NCBI GenBank assembly: GCA_033239525.1
Contig: BSYO01000002.1
Span: 29,184,068 to 29,248,067, forward strand
DNA length: 64,000 bases
Source of the DNA: Nepenthes gracilis
Taxonomy: Eukaryota; Streptophyta; Magnoliopsida; Caryophyllales; Nepenthaceae
Direction of reading: 5' to 3'
Part shown: one piece after another, positions 21,279 to 32,139 of the stretch
Layout of the letters: the number at the start of each line of letters is the position of its first letter
Position numbering within the stretch: position 1 is the first letter of the stretch
Translations under genes and position numbers: made by a program
Notes under the pieces: generated by a model
The model's database searches: none
What the model saw: the letters and a program-made list of their open reading frames with translations, nothing else
What the model was told of the DNA's origin: nothing

Positions 21279-22079
21279 TCATGGACGTGAGGCGGCGGGG
21301 ACTGGCGGCAGTTCAAAACGACACAGGGGACACAACTGACTCTTCCGCAACCACATCGCGATACAACCGCCATGAAACAGGTGCGAGCACGGCATCCGCG
21401 TGAGCGCTTCTGGCTCCGCCGCCATCTCCTGCAAGCAAATAGCACAGTCGGCGGACGCCTCTGCCGAATCCAACGATTCAATGTCAACTCTCTCCAGCGA
21501 CTCAATCGAAAAATCTTTCGCCGGCGACAGCACCGGGACAGGATCCTGCGGCGCATCCATTTCCACAACAGCAATCACGCGCCATATGTCGACAGTAAAA
21601 TTCACCGCTTTGGGAGTACGATCCGGAGGTAGTCGGGGATCAGCGATGACCGAGAAAACGCCAGAGTAGAGATCCCTTAGAATTGGCTGCGAACAGCATT
21701 CCGAGAGGTTCAGGCTACTACGGACCTCGGAGGCTATGGCGTTCCAGGCATGAACGGATTTTAATTCGTCGGAGGAGAAAACCATCTGCTTTCTGAGAAT
21801 CGGACCGTATGTCTCATCAATTCCTACGTCCCATCTAAAATAAGATTCATAACGAATAATGTTCTCCAAGCTAAAGCGGATGAAGAACAACGATGGCGAC
21901 GCAGACGGATCGTCGTCGAGATTATCAGCCTCTCGCTCCACCCTGTATGCGGCGCAATACGGACGCTGATGGATCGTCGGCATGGTGTCCCAGTAGAGAG
22001 AGAGAGAGAGAGAGAGAGGGTCAGAAGCAGAAGGCGAAGCAAAGTGGGAAAGTGGGGGGAAGTGGGAGAGAGGAGCCAT
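21279..22079 (-). CDS. RING-H2 finger protein, probable E3 ubiquitin ligase
   Basis: Single-exon frame of 266 codons. A classic RING-H2 finger occupies about residues 212-254: CAIC at the start, then CSHLFHGGC and CPLC, spacing C-x2-C-x14-C-x1-H-x2-H-x2-C-x10-C-x2-C with all eight ligands present. RING-H2 domains recruit an E2 enzyme and pass ubiquitin to substrates. The roughly 180 residues before it are acidic to neutral with no other domain I recognise. There is no membrane segment, so a cytosolic or nuclear protein is likely. Two starts are possible. The ATG at 22079 would translate a (CT)n microsatellite into Ser-Leu repeats. The ATG at 21983 (MPTIHQRPYCAAYRVE, 234 residues) leaves the repeat in the leader and is more natural. 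The substrate is unknown. Confidence 0.9.
   Translation of the reverse strand: MAPLSHFPPLSHFASPSASDPLSLSLSLYWDTMPTIHQRPYCAAYRVEREADNLDDDPSASPSLFFIRFSLENIIRYESYFRWDVGIDETYGPILRKQMVFSSDELKSVHAWNAIASEVRSSLNLSECCSQPILRDLYSGVFSVIADPRLPPDRTPKAVNFTVDIWRVIAVVEMDAPQDPVPVLSPAKDFSIESLERVDIESLDSAEASADCAICLQEMAAEPEALTRMPCSHLFHGGCIAMWLRKSQLCPLCRFELPPVPAASRP
21995..22019. repeat. (GA)n/(CT)n microsatellite at the RING gene start
   Basis: About twelve GA dinucleotides, CT on the gene strand, lie just upstream of the second ATG of the RING gene. CT-rich leaders are common in plant genes. Length changes here would alter the N-terminus only if the upstream ATG is used. Confidence 0.9.
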
Positions 22080-25000
22080 ATTTATATAATATTACAAAAA
22101 TATTATATAACAAACTTTGAACAAATAATAAGCTATTTTTATTTTTTTAACATAATATTTAAACTTAGAATAATCTATATTTATAAATATTTTTATTAAA
22201 AAAATAATAATAAACGATTTGATTTTTTTGGTGATTTCAAAAATATTTAATTTTTACATATAAACTTTTTTTATTAATCTTAATTATTTATTTAGTAATA
22301 TAAAATTGAGTGTGAAGCAGAGCCTATTTTATATTTTAGTTACTAGATCACTCTTAATCTAATTGTTGTTATTAAATTTTATTTAAAAATAGGGGAAATT
22401 TTTTATTATGTTTTTTTTCCTAAATGCCACTCGGCTTCTTTTACTGCTAATTTAATCTTGGAAATTTTAAAAATTTTAAGCGTTTATATAATTTAATTTC
22501 TCGATTCAAAGAAGAACTTTCCATTTTTATGATTTTTGTTTTTAGGAGTATCAAGAAATCATATTTAGTATTTTTTCACATGAGTATATTTTTGGTAAGG
22601 CTCTGCCTCACTCAACGATGGGACTATTTATTTTAGAAAAAAACAATTTAAATTTAAATATATTTAAAAGGTTTGATTCAGCTATTTAAATATTATTTGA
22701 GTATAATTAAAAATTTTAACCTGATTAATTTTTTAGATAGAATATAGTTACAGGTAAAATTAACAAGTTTAATTTAGTCTAATCCAAATTATAAATTTTT
22801 GTACATAAATATCAATATGTAAAAATATAAATTAGTAGATTACATTTTTATATGATTAATAATTTTTTATAAATATTTTTTATTTAGTTATATAGTTTAT
22901 TTTGTCTAAAGTTTTAATTTTTTACTTTGTAAATTATGTTCGAATCAAAAAAAAAAAAGATTATAATTATTTGAATCATAACTATTTTTATAGGCATATA
23001 TGATCAGAAAAGAGTATCTATCAATTTTCTTGTTAGAGCCCACGTCGATGATCTGTGGGCCTAACTCAATTGACCTTTATAGGTTAGGCTACTACTTTTC
23101 ATCAATCGTAACTACTTTATAACCTTATCAATGATAAAATAAAAAAATACAATACATACAAGCGCCAATATTTTGTAAACAAATATAATAAGATTTTCTT
23201 TCATATCCAAATTATAAATACATCTCTAGTATATCTGTCACTTCATTTTTTTTGAGTCTTTTTTATTTTACAACAAAGAATCTCTACCACTATTTAGTAG
23301 ATTTGAACTAAAATTTGAAGATATAACTTCATCAATAAACACATGTATCAGGCAAATATCAATAAACACATGTATCAGGTAAATATCAATAAACACTTTT
23401 GTCGAAGATCATTATGTCATTAATATCCATTATTACCCGATAAACTTTCAATGTATTTAGGATAAATTATACTCTATTTGTTAGACTATGAGGGATACTT
23501 GTTATTTTGTTCTGAGACAGAAGAGTCTTCCTCTGCCCCTAATACGCAGCTATCACTTTTGAGTAGTAAGTTGCGATGAATGATTTTGTCTACTAAACCT
23601 TTACTCTGGGTTTTTTCTTTGGGGGGTGGGAGGGTCTCGGTGATATTGGCTCTTGTTTGTACAGATTATATTTCTTCTTCAGTGCACTTGATTACTTTTT
23701 CAAAAAGAGAAAACTCCCAAAAGAGTACCTCGACCACAATCTGGAGCTGAACTTATAGATCATGCATGATGTTGAAAACAAAGAGTCGACTATGGATACT
23801 TCTATGCGATTCTCACTCGCACCCAAGAAGAAAAGACTGCTATGATCTCCGTTGATACAGTGACAAGGCTGAATATATCTGACATACGACAGCTTCATGC
23901 TAGGCCTTCTTTAATCTCCATTAATGCCAGATGCCACCATCAATACCGGTTGAAAACATACCCACCCAAAAACTACATTTCATGGAGACGGGATTTGCAG
24001 GCAAAGAACTTTCTGTGGGCATGACAAACACTGCCACATTTTGTCTTGAGTTGGCATGGTAACGCTTGCTATAGTGCCTTCAAGAAAACTCATGCACATG
24101 ACATGGAAGTAGGAAAATATGCTAACCACTTGAAATTTACATTGCAAAGAAATTTAGAACTCAAATAATAGTCTGCAGCTCGTGGATCATGATTGCAGAG
24201 TTCAACATCGAGAGCAAATCACTGCAGTACTTGGCTTTTACGTTTGGATCAGAGCTTAAAAAAGATTATGCTGGAGTGAAAACATTCCAGACTATTATCA
24301 CAAGTCACCCCTTCTACTTGTGCAAGATCATTGGAGGATTCCCAGCGGAAACTCAAATAGCCGCAGTGGAAGAAATTGGAAATTTTCGAAGATTACTCTT
24401 GATAACAAAAGATAAACCTAGTAAACTCTAAGCAAGCACTTACGCCTGTAAGTCGCGAATCCTATATTTTTCCAGTGGCTTCACAGTATATATGAACAAA
24501 TACCTTTTGTGACAGAAAACCTCTTCCATACTGTTTCATGCTGCAACTGCCAGCCACTATTGGACGAAAATCAATCTATCGTGTAAAACATCAGACACTT
24601 GTAGATTGAATGCGGAAATAAGTTAAGGATTAAAATACTAACCTCATGCCATTGCTCAAATTTCTGCAAATTTATCATTTGTTTGGATATTCCAAACTTT
24701 CAATACTCTTTAATAATAGTGTATAATAAGAATATTTAACTTAGAAATCCAAAAATCAAAGCCTCATATATATAGACATTTTCCATCAAAACGTCTAATA
24801 CTATTCACGGTGGAAGTAGGTGGCATAGTGGATACTCCAAAATCAGAAAATCTAGACCAATAACTGATTAATTTTTCTAATAGAAAAATCAACAGCCACA
24901 TCAGGAGGAGGACTCCTATATCTTTTGTGATAGAAACTAGCTCGTAAAAATTAGTTCTGTGGCCGCTGGCTACATGGAATGCCAATTCTGAATTGCTCCG

Positions 25001-25294
25001 AGATATAACATATCACTAGGAAGAAAAGTTTAAGACCTGAACGACAAGAAGAACCGAGTATAATAAGTATCCCAGCCAATAAATACATGGCCATTAAACA
25101 GGTTTCTAGAAGATGCAATATCACACAAATTTATGGATACCGACAAGAAAATTTCAACATCTCGACAACAGCATAGACTATCGATTGCTCCATGTTTTAG
25201 GTAATCACCACAAATTAGAGTGACATGGACCTCATGACATCATACTGACATGTCTATTGAAATCGTCTATGACAATTAAAAAGCAGCACCATTA
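22080..25294. other. Intergenic, AT-rich, no gene supported
   Basis: AT-rich DNA to about 23200. From 23500 to 24480 the composition is more balanced. A small open frame at 24189-24431 there has no recognised family or splice partner. A 27-bp direct repeat lies at 23331-23396. The end is the 3' flank of the minus-strand helical-protein gene. Confidence 0.5.
23331..23396 (+). repeat. 27-bp tandem repeat, ~2.4 units
   Basis: Units atcaataaacacatgtatca + ggyaaat start at 23331 and 23358, with a 12-bp partial unit at 23385. The first two differ at one base, so the duplication is recent. Confidence 0.9.
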
Positions 25295-26482
25295 CTACGA
25301 ACTCGTAACTTCAGGTTTCAAAATCTCGATCAAATTTGCCAATGAGCAAGAAAGCTTCCCTTCAGAGACCAAGGAACTAACAACCTCCAATAATGCTTTC
25401 AACGCTGCATGAAATTCAGAATGCAACACCAATGAAGAAAAATGCTCATCTAACACCAATCCAAGAGACCTCACAACATCTTCGAGAGTCGGCACCCATT
25501 GGCATGCTTTCAATCCCAATGCACTCGACGCTTTAGCACACGGGCATGCCTGTGGAAATCGTTCATACTTCCTCAACCACTTGCCCAAATATTCAATCAA
25601 ACTCAAGATTTCCTCCACATTAAGTCTACCAATCGCAGCAGAGAACACCACCTCATCAACATTTGATGAGGCCAACAAATAATGCATGCACAACTCAGAA
25701 GCTGAAAACCCATCATAGGCAACCATGAGCAATATCGCTGCCTCCTTTGCGAGCCCCAATTTCTTCCCACTTAGTTTCTTATCGCTCACCTTCTCGACAG
25801 CCAACAAGGCCTGACTCTCCCACTCATTCCTCACACCAGCCATACTCTTGTAAGCCTTCTTTGAGGAACCCAAGAAATATTTCAAAATTCCACACAAATC
25901 AGACGACTTAAGATCTGAAAAACACTTGACACATAAGCATATCAAATCTGACCGTCTTTTCAAAATCAAATTATAGACCAAATTGGAACAAAGCCCATGA
26001 TCCACGAGCTTATTAGTAATTAGAGTTTCCAACAATTTCCAATTTTCCAAAACAAAACAACCCTCAATTATCAAGCCCATCACATCCCTTCCAATGAATG
26101 ACCCTAACTTTTCAATCAGCTTAGGAGTGTAAAACTCATCAGAGGATTCCGCGTCGGCTGAAATACCCAATTTGTCCCTGAATTTCTCAAAAAACGAATT
26201 CAAAATACCAGTGAAGTCTGAACTAGAGAGAGAGTTAGGGTTTTTCAACTTACGCTTGAGCTTCTTGAATAGCTTCGAGTTAGAATCAACAAGGTACGAG
26301 TCGAACTGAGAGATTTGGAAGCCCGTAAGAGGTTGGACGAGGGAGGAAGGGTATTGGTTGTCGGATTCGGGTTTGAGATTGAGGAGAATCGGGTCGGAAT
26401 TGACGATGGTGGGGCATTTGAATGGTTCGACGAAGGGTTTTGGGTTTGTTGCGGCTTCAGCAATCACTTCCAACAGCGTCAT
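25295..26482 (-). CDS. Uncharacterised conserved plant protein, helical
   Basis: Single-exon gene of 395 codons starting MTLLEVIAEAATNPKPF. The open frame runs 14 codons further upstream but has no ATG there, which fixes the start. The sequence looks mostly alpha-helical and Leu-rich, with a Lys-rich stretch (LFKKLKRKLKNP, about residues 70-81), a mid-region of helical repeats, and a Cys-containing CPCAKAS segment near the C-terminal quarter. I see no signal peptide or membrane span. I recall similar single-copy plant proteins but no assigned function. A link to nucleolar or ribosome-biogenesis proteins is only a guess. A telo-box (AAACCCTAA) about 130 bp upstream, common in promoters of translation-related plant genes, fits but does not prove it. 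Confidence 0.85.
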   Translation of the reverse strand: MTLLEVIAEAATNPKPFVEPFKCPTIVNSDPILLNLKPESDNQYPSSLVQPLTGFQISQFDSYLVDSNSKLFKKLKRKLKNPNSLSSSDFTGILNSFFEKFRDKLGISADAESSDEFYTPKLIEKLGSFIGRDVMGLIIEGCFVLENWKLLETLITNKLVDHGLCSNLVYNLILKRRSDLICLCVKCFSDLKSSDLCGILKYFLGSSKKAYKSMAGVRNEWESQALLAVEKVSDKKLSGKKLGLAKEAAILLMVAYDGFSASELCMHYLLASSNVDEVVFSAAIGRLNVEEILSLIEYLGKWLRKYERFPQACPCAKASSALGLKACQWVPTLEDVVRSLGLVLDEHFSSLVLHSEFHAALKALLEVVSSLVSEGKLSCSLANLIEILKPEVTSS

Positions 26483-26609
26483 GACGGCGACGGGGGCAGC
26501 AGAGGTGGAGGCGGCGAAGAACAAGAAGAAGGTAGATAACAGGGTTCAGAAAGGGTTTAGTTGGGGCTGCCGTATTGGAGTGAGGGACGCTGCAGCGCGC
26601 CGGTCGCGG

Positions 26610-26618
26610 AAACCCTAA
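26610..26618 (+). promoter_or_regulatory. Telo-box in a divergent promoter
   Basis: AAACCCTAA lies about 130 bp upstream of the helical-protein start and about 510 bp upstream of the uL18-like gene, in the spacer between these divergent genes. Telo-boxes are known elements of plant ribosomal-protein and growth-related promoters. Its function here is inferred from sequence and position only. Confidence 0.5.
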
Positions 26619-27127
26619 TTTTTTCCCTCTTGTTTGTTCAATTAAAATTTAATGAATAAAAATTTAAAAATATTTTATATATTTTATATTATTATTTATT
26701 TATAATATGAGTATTTAAATATTACAATATTTTTAAAAAAATAAATAAAAATATTTATATATTATATTATTTTAAAATATTAATTATTAATTATTAGATC
26801 AATATTCATTCAATCCAATGACTAAATGCACATCTTTAGGAAAATCGAAAATAAATATATGAAAAAATGTCTGAAAATTAGTTCTGTTATATCAATTTTT
26901 ATTTGAAATATATTTTCTTTCAAAATATTTAAGATGTAAACTGAATCTTCAGAGAGTTTTGATAATGGGACGTTAATACTCCATAAAATCTTGAAGGAAT
27001 TACTTAAAACTTAAAAATAAGAATAAAATTAATAAGTTAAATTATAAAACCTCGAAATAGGATAATTATTTAAAAAATCACCCATTTAATAAAAAAACAC
27101 ACAACGTTCACAGGGAAAAGAACAAAG

Positions 27128-27505
27128 ATGGCAAAAGCGCAGCAACCGCAGCACCTCCTGCGCCTAGTGCTAAGCTGCCGGAAAATCACTGTTCAAGTCA
27201 CAAACCCAATCACTGAATCAATCATCGCCATGGCCTCTTCTTCCGAACAAGAATTCGTATCCCACTACAGAGCTAAGCTCTATCAGTTGCCGCGATCCCA
27301 TAACTTTTGGGGCCCCAAAATCGCATCTCGGCTCGGCGAAAAGCTAGGGATTCGCCTCAAAGAGATCGGCGTCGCCGACGTGCAGATTGACCTTCAGGAA
27401 GAGCTCTCTCGGCCTGTCCATTACCGGAAAATGGTCTTCCCTCTCTTTGATTCTCTCCGGCGGACTGGTGTCTTTGTCTCTGGTGCCGAGAAATTGCAGA
27501 TTTAG
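27128..27505 (+). CDS. uL18-like (ribosomal L18p/L5e family) small protein
   Basis: Single-exon frame of 125 codons from ATG 27128 to TAG. The core ACRKITxQVTNPxT...IxAMASSSEQEF type pattern is present as SCRKITVQVTNPITESIIAM followed by ASSSEQEF. Further on come FWGPKIASRLGEKLGIRLKE, VDVQIDLQEELSRP-like text (here VADVQIDLQEELSRP), and a C-terminal LFDSLRRTGVFVSGAEKL. This matches small plant proteins filed under the ribosomal L18p/L5e family, which in bacteria and organelles bind 5S rRNA. The N-terminus is basic and short, so organelle import is possible but not clear. It lies divergent from the helical-protein gene. Whether it is a true ribosomal subunit is unknown. Confidence 0.85.
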   Translation: MAKAQQPQHLLRLVLSCRKITVQVTNPITESIIAMASSSEQEFVSHYRAKLYQLPRSHNFWGPKIASRLGEKLGIRLKEIGVADVQIDLQEELSRPVHYRKMVFPLFDSLRRTGVFVSGAEKLQI

Positions 27506-30500
27506 GTTTTTACTGTTGATTTCAAGTCCCGAAGTGAGAAAGCCTTCTTTTTTAATTTTTGGGCAATTTGGCAAAGTCATACTCATGAATTCCGATATTA
27601 TTAGGAGGAATTTACAGCATATTTTGTCAGAAGATAGGCAATGTTTTAGCCTACTTTTAATAATATCACAATCTTATTTATTTATATATTTTAATAAATT
27701 TATATTGAAATAAATGAATTAAAAAACGTTTCCAGGAATGTGGTCTACCTTTTTGTTGTCTTTTGAACTGGTAAATTTTGTGCCAAGGATGAGTGAGTTG
27801 AGTTTTATTCGAGTTGCCGGTTTTAGAACACTGCTTATTTGGAGGGTCCATATGCCCTCAACCCCACCTCGACCAAAACTCAGGCCAATTTGCCAAGGTG
27901 TGCCGCCTGATCAATTTGAAGCGGCTCAGGCAGCATATTAGCAAAATGCTCGCGCCCAAAGCATCATCTGAGGGGTTTGAGCGATTGAAATCCAAAATTT
28001 TTGTATCGACATCAAATTTTCTTTCACTAATATCGGTCTGTGTAGTAAGGAGTTGGTAGCTAGGGACTGAAGGTTGCTAGCTTGCCAGTGAATGCAAATC
28101 AAAATTATCTTTTGATTCTCGGTCTGTTTTGGCTCGTAATTTTGATCGCACTGTTCTTGATCTCGGGTATGTTGGATTAGTATAATGATCACATTTGATG
28201 TACGATCAACACGAGCTCTAGTAGGAGATTATTAGAATGCTTGTGCTCAGTCACCCTGATTGATGCTTGAGTACTGGATTATTAGAATGCTCGTGCTCAG
28301 TCACCCTTAATTGCTTACTTTCACAATATGTTATAACCCCCATCATTTCCATTGCATGATGGATGTTGTAAGAAATAGAGGTTGATCATGATGTGTTGTC
28401 AATGGTAGATAATTATAATTGTTGTCAATCAAATGTACGGAGGTAACCACCCACTATAAGGTTTTGATTTACTATTTGATTGTAAGACTATATGCTAAAT
28501 ATAGTTAATCTTTTTAATAGCTTGCCGGTTTAAGAAGGCATTTTTGATAATGTAATGCTATTTTTAAAGAGAATGTAGATCTTAATTAGTTAGATCTTTT
28601 TTGGGAGTCCATATTTTTCTTTCAGTATTTGGATTTTTTTTTTTTTTTACTTTTAACAACCAAATTTAATTATGAGATTATATACTCTTTTTTATCCTGG
28701 CAGTTAAATTAATGATAAAATTGTATATATCTAATCATATTTAAAGTTAACAATACTAAAAATCACATGAATAGCTACCCATTTAGTCATTGTAGTAGAT
28801 CTTATGATGAAATGCTGTAATAAAGTATCATCATCCATGCGTATGTAGGAAGATATTGAAGACGATGATGATGATGTTATACTTCATGATAGGTTGTTAG
28901 GTAGTTAGTAGTTTGGTAATTTGTAGTTGTTCAAATAGTTTGTAGTTTTGAGATTGTTAGATATTGCTTATCCTATAAATAATTATGTGAATCAGATTGT
29001 AAAGGGTATGGAAATGAATATTGAATGAAAGTAGGACTTCTGGTTTCTCTCCCTCTGGCTAGTTCCTTTCCCTCTTTTCTAATCTTTCTAATTTTCTTCT
29101 TCTCAATTATCTAATTCTATTCTTATTTAATCTATCTTATTTTTTCTTCTCTATCTTTTGATTTTTACTAAAGTAAGTTCTCCACTTCTTCACAATGGCT
29201 TCTTCCCAATGACAGGAAATTCCATCTGGAATGTGGAAGCCTTAAGATAGAGAGTATTAGAGATCGAGAACCTAGCATCATAGTCAATCTTTGCATCTTC
29301 AAGAAGGACCTCAAATATGTCTCAAAAGGGCTTGCGAGCTTTAATTTGCCCACACATTTAGGATGCAAGAATAGCTAAAATTGTGCAGTCACCGAATTTA
29401 CTATCACCAATCTGTCACTTTCGTAGCTTAGTATACAAAGACGTGGGGATATTAATCTTGAAAACCATGAGAAGAATGTTAATATATCAACTTCATTTCC
29501 TATTCCATTCTCAATTTCTATTCTCCATGCTTCTGCATAAGGCATAGCTATCCCCTCTTGCGCTTATGCCTTGGTGGGTGCATTTCTCCTCCAAACGAAC
29601 GGGGTTTTGCCTTCTTTTGGTAGAAAAAAGCCAGTTAGCTTAGCTGAGGATTACACAGAGGACAGATCGTTTGTCCTCATAATTAAAACAATCAGTATTG
29701 GATAAAAAGGTTGTTGTAATAACTATATGATAAAAATTATAATTTAGTGTAAAAAGTTTCAGCTATGGATGAAACGGGAAATGACCAATTATTTTGAGTA
29801 TATTATATACGATTTTATCTTATATTTTATAGGAGATTATTTCTACAACTCAAACCGATAATCTCTAAATCACCGGACAATTATTTTACCAATTGAATGC
29901 AATATTAAATTTGAATAAGATATCAACCCAACCTGAGGACATTTTAAAAGAATTGGAAAAAGTTCTTAACAAGGTCAATAAAATATCAATTTCTAACGGA
30001 ATGGCCACAACAGAGTTTTGCAATGAATTACCTCATGTTCAAGTTCTAGAGGGTATAACTCGAGCATTCATATAATTCCAGCTCAACTTATCAGCCATTC
30101 AATAATGATTTTGCTTGATTTGTTACCAACAAACAGTATAATTTATGGATACACCACAACTCAAATGCAATAAAATAATTTTTTTCTGATATAGTGAAAA
30201 CACAGTGATGACAAACCTAGAAACAGGGAATGCAACAGCTCTCACCATTATGTAGACAGATGTCCCGAGTCTATTTAAGAAGCCAGTTGTCTGAGACATT
30301 TGCATACAAAATACAAGACATAAAACTTTTTCGAAGAGGCTAAGCACAAAATATCAGTGATTTATAACCTTGCTCATGTGAAACATTATAACAGAACTTA
30401 CTTCAATAACTCAAAGCACTGCTATTCGTGCAAGTGACCAAGGTAGGCTATTAATCTGCAGTCTAACTTTGCTCAACAATTTTGTATACTCGTCCGTTGT

Positions 30501-32139
30501 ACTCTTGTTTATTCTCGCTGAACAGTCAGGCAGCTTCCGAATTGGTAGGTGAGTTAGGGTTTGGGTCGCAGAGGAGCAATTAAAACAAAATTGCAGAAGA
30601 TGTCATAGTGGATCAAGAAGGAAAGAAAACCAATAATATTAGTTTCATATAGTTTCTTTAAAAAAATTAAGCACTTTAAAACCATATTCTCGCAGTTTTG
30701 GGATTGGTTTTATTTATCAAAATTATCAAGTATTTCTAATTTTTTTAAAAAAATAATGAAAATTTAACTTTCATATAGTATTTATAATGCTGTTATTTTG
30801 ATGTATTTTCCTTAAATTACTATACTTTTAACACTTAAGAAATCATAAGTTGAAAGGAATTGAATATGGGGATTTTTAAATATTTAGCGATATTAGATGT
30901 GTCGATATTAATAGTAATTTATTATTTCGATAAATTTTTTTCTTTATATAAAAGAAAATTGTGTAAACACTTATTCAAAAATTTTAATTATCAAATTTAA
31001 TTGTGAAAGATACTATTTTTATTAAAGAATTTGTCATGATATATCTGATTTGTACATAATATCATAAAAAATGGATACAAACTTGTAATTGCTATTTAGT
31101 ATCGGTAATAGGTTGAAAAAAGTATCAAATAATACTAAATTTATATATTTGTACTCTATCGAAGTAAGGAATCACGAGATATATGTTTGGAATAGATTTT
31201 ATTTTGTTAGATGAATGCCTAACGCCTGTTGGAAAAAATTTTACTATTTTTAGCAAGTTTATAATTATAATTACTGTATAACTCTTAAATTGATAAAGAA
31301 TTTAACCATTTATATAAAAAATTTGAGATATAACTATAATAGAACACGGGGCAATTGTAATTTAACAAATAAAGTTATATTTCATGTAAAAGTATTAATA
31401 AAAACAATCGACCAAAATCAAATGATTATACATGGAGAAGTTGAAGTAGCATAAATTTTAAGAACATACCATTCAAATAATTGCACATATAGAAGATAAT
31501 TCAACATAAATTTTAAAAACAAACCATTTAAATCACGCTGAACATAATTCCTTTGATAAAATCTGTTACTTTTTCAAATCATTGGCGTCTGTTTCAAAAT
31601 CTGTGTCCCTAATCATCTTTAAAATCCAATCATAATATCATCTTGTCACATTTTTACTTGCTGCAGATTAAAAAAAACACAGGAGCGACAATGTATAAGG
31701 TTTTCAACTGAGCAACAAGTAGCCACTCTGATGAATATCGTTGTTTAGTCCAATGACAGACTTAATCTCCAAATGGAAAGTGAATAAGATTTAATACAAT
31801 CAAATCTAAACAGTTGGAATAGAAATGAATTAATGGTTTAATACATCTTAGTATATCAGCAAACAGCGACTGGACATTACACAAATAACCCCAGACTCAT
31901 GCAAATGTCAAAAGGATGAAAAGCACCCCAAAAAGTCTTTACTTCCGTGCCAAACTGAATAATTTTCCCGAATAAGTTTCCCATAAGGAGAAAAAAAAAA
32001 CTTAGTTTATCACAAAGTAAATAGGCTTTTGACCTTTCTATACATAGGAAAGCCCCCCGCTTAAAAAAAAACACCGAAGACAAACCAAAGAACAGCCACA
32101 GAAATCATATTTCCAGTAATTGGGCATTGCAGCATGCAC
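27506..32139. other. Intergenic; possible copia-type LTR remnant
   Basis: No gene is supported. 28227-28307 holds a 31-bp direct repeat (gattattagaatgc...) at a 50-bp offset with one difference. The stretch 28880-29180 has the look of a copia-type LTR (TTAGATATTGCTTATCC, TATAAATAAT, then gaatgaaagtagg and a CT-rich tail), but I could not define its ends. The small open frame at 29893-30075 has no recognised family. The rest is AT-rich. Confidence 0.45.

Noticed and set aside
24189..24431. 80-codon frame starting MIAEFNIESKSL
   Set aside because: It has fairly balanced composition, but no recognised domain, no splice context and no partner exon, so a gene is not supported.
26483..26524. N-terminal extension of the helical protein
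   Set aside because: The extra 14 codons have no ATG; the first codon would be TTG. The first ATG is at 26482.
28880..29400. Complete copia element
   Set aside because: Only an LTR-like look is present. No gag, integrase or RT words of copia type were found downstream.
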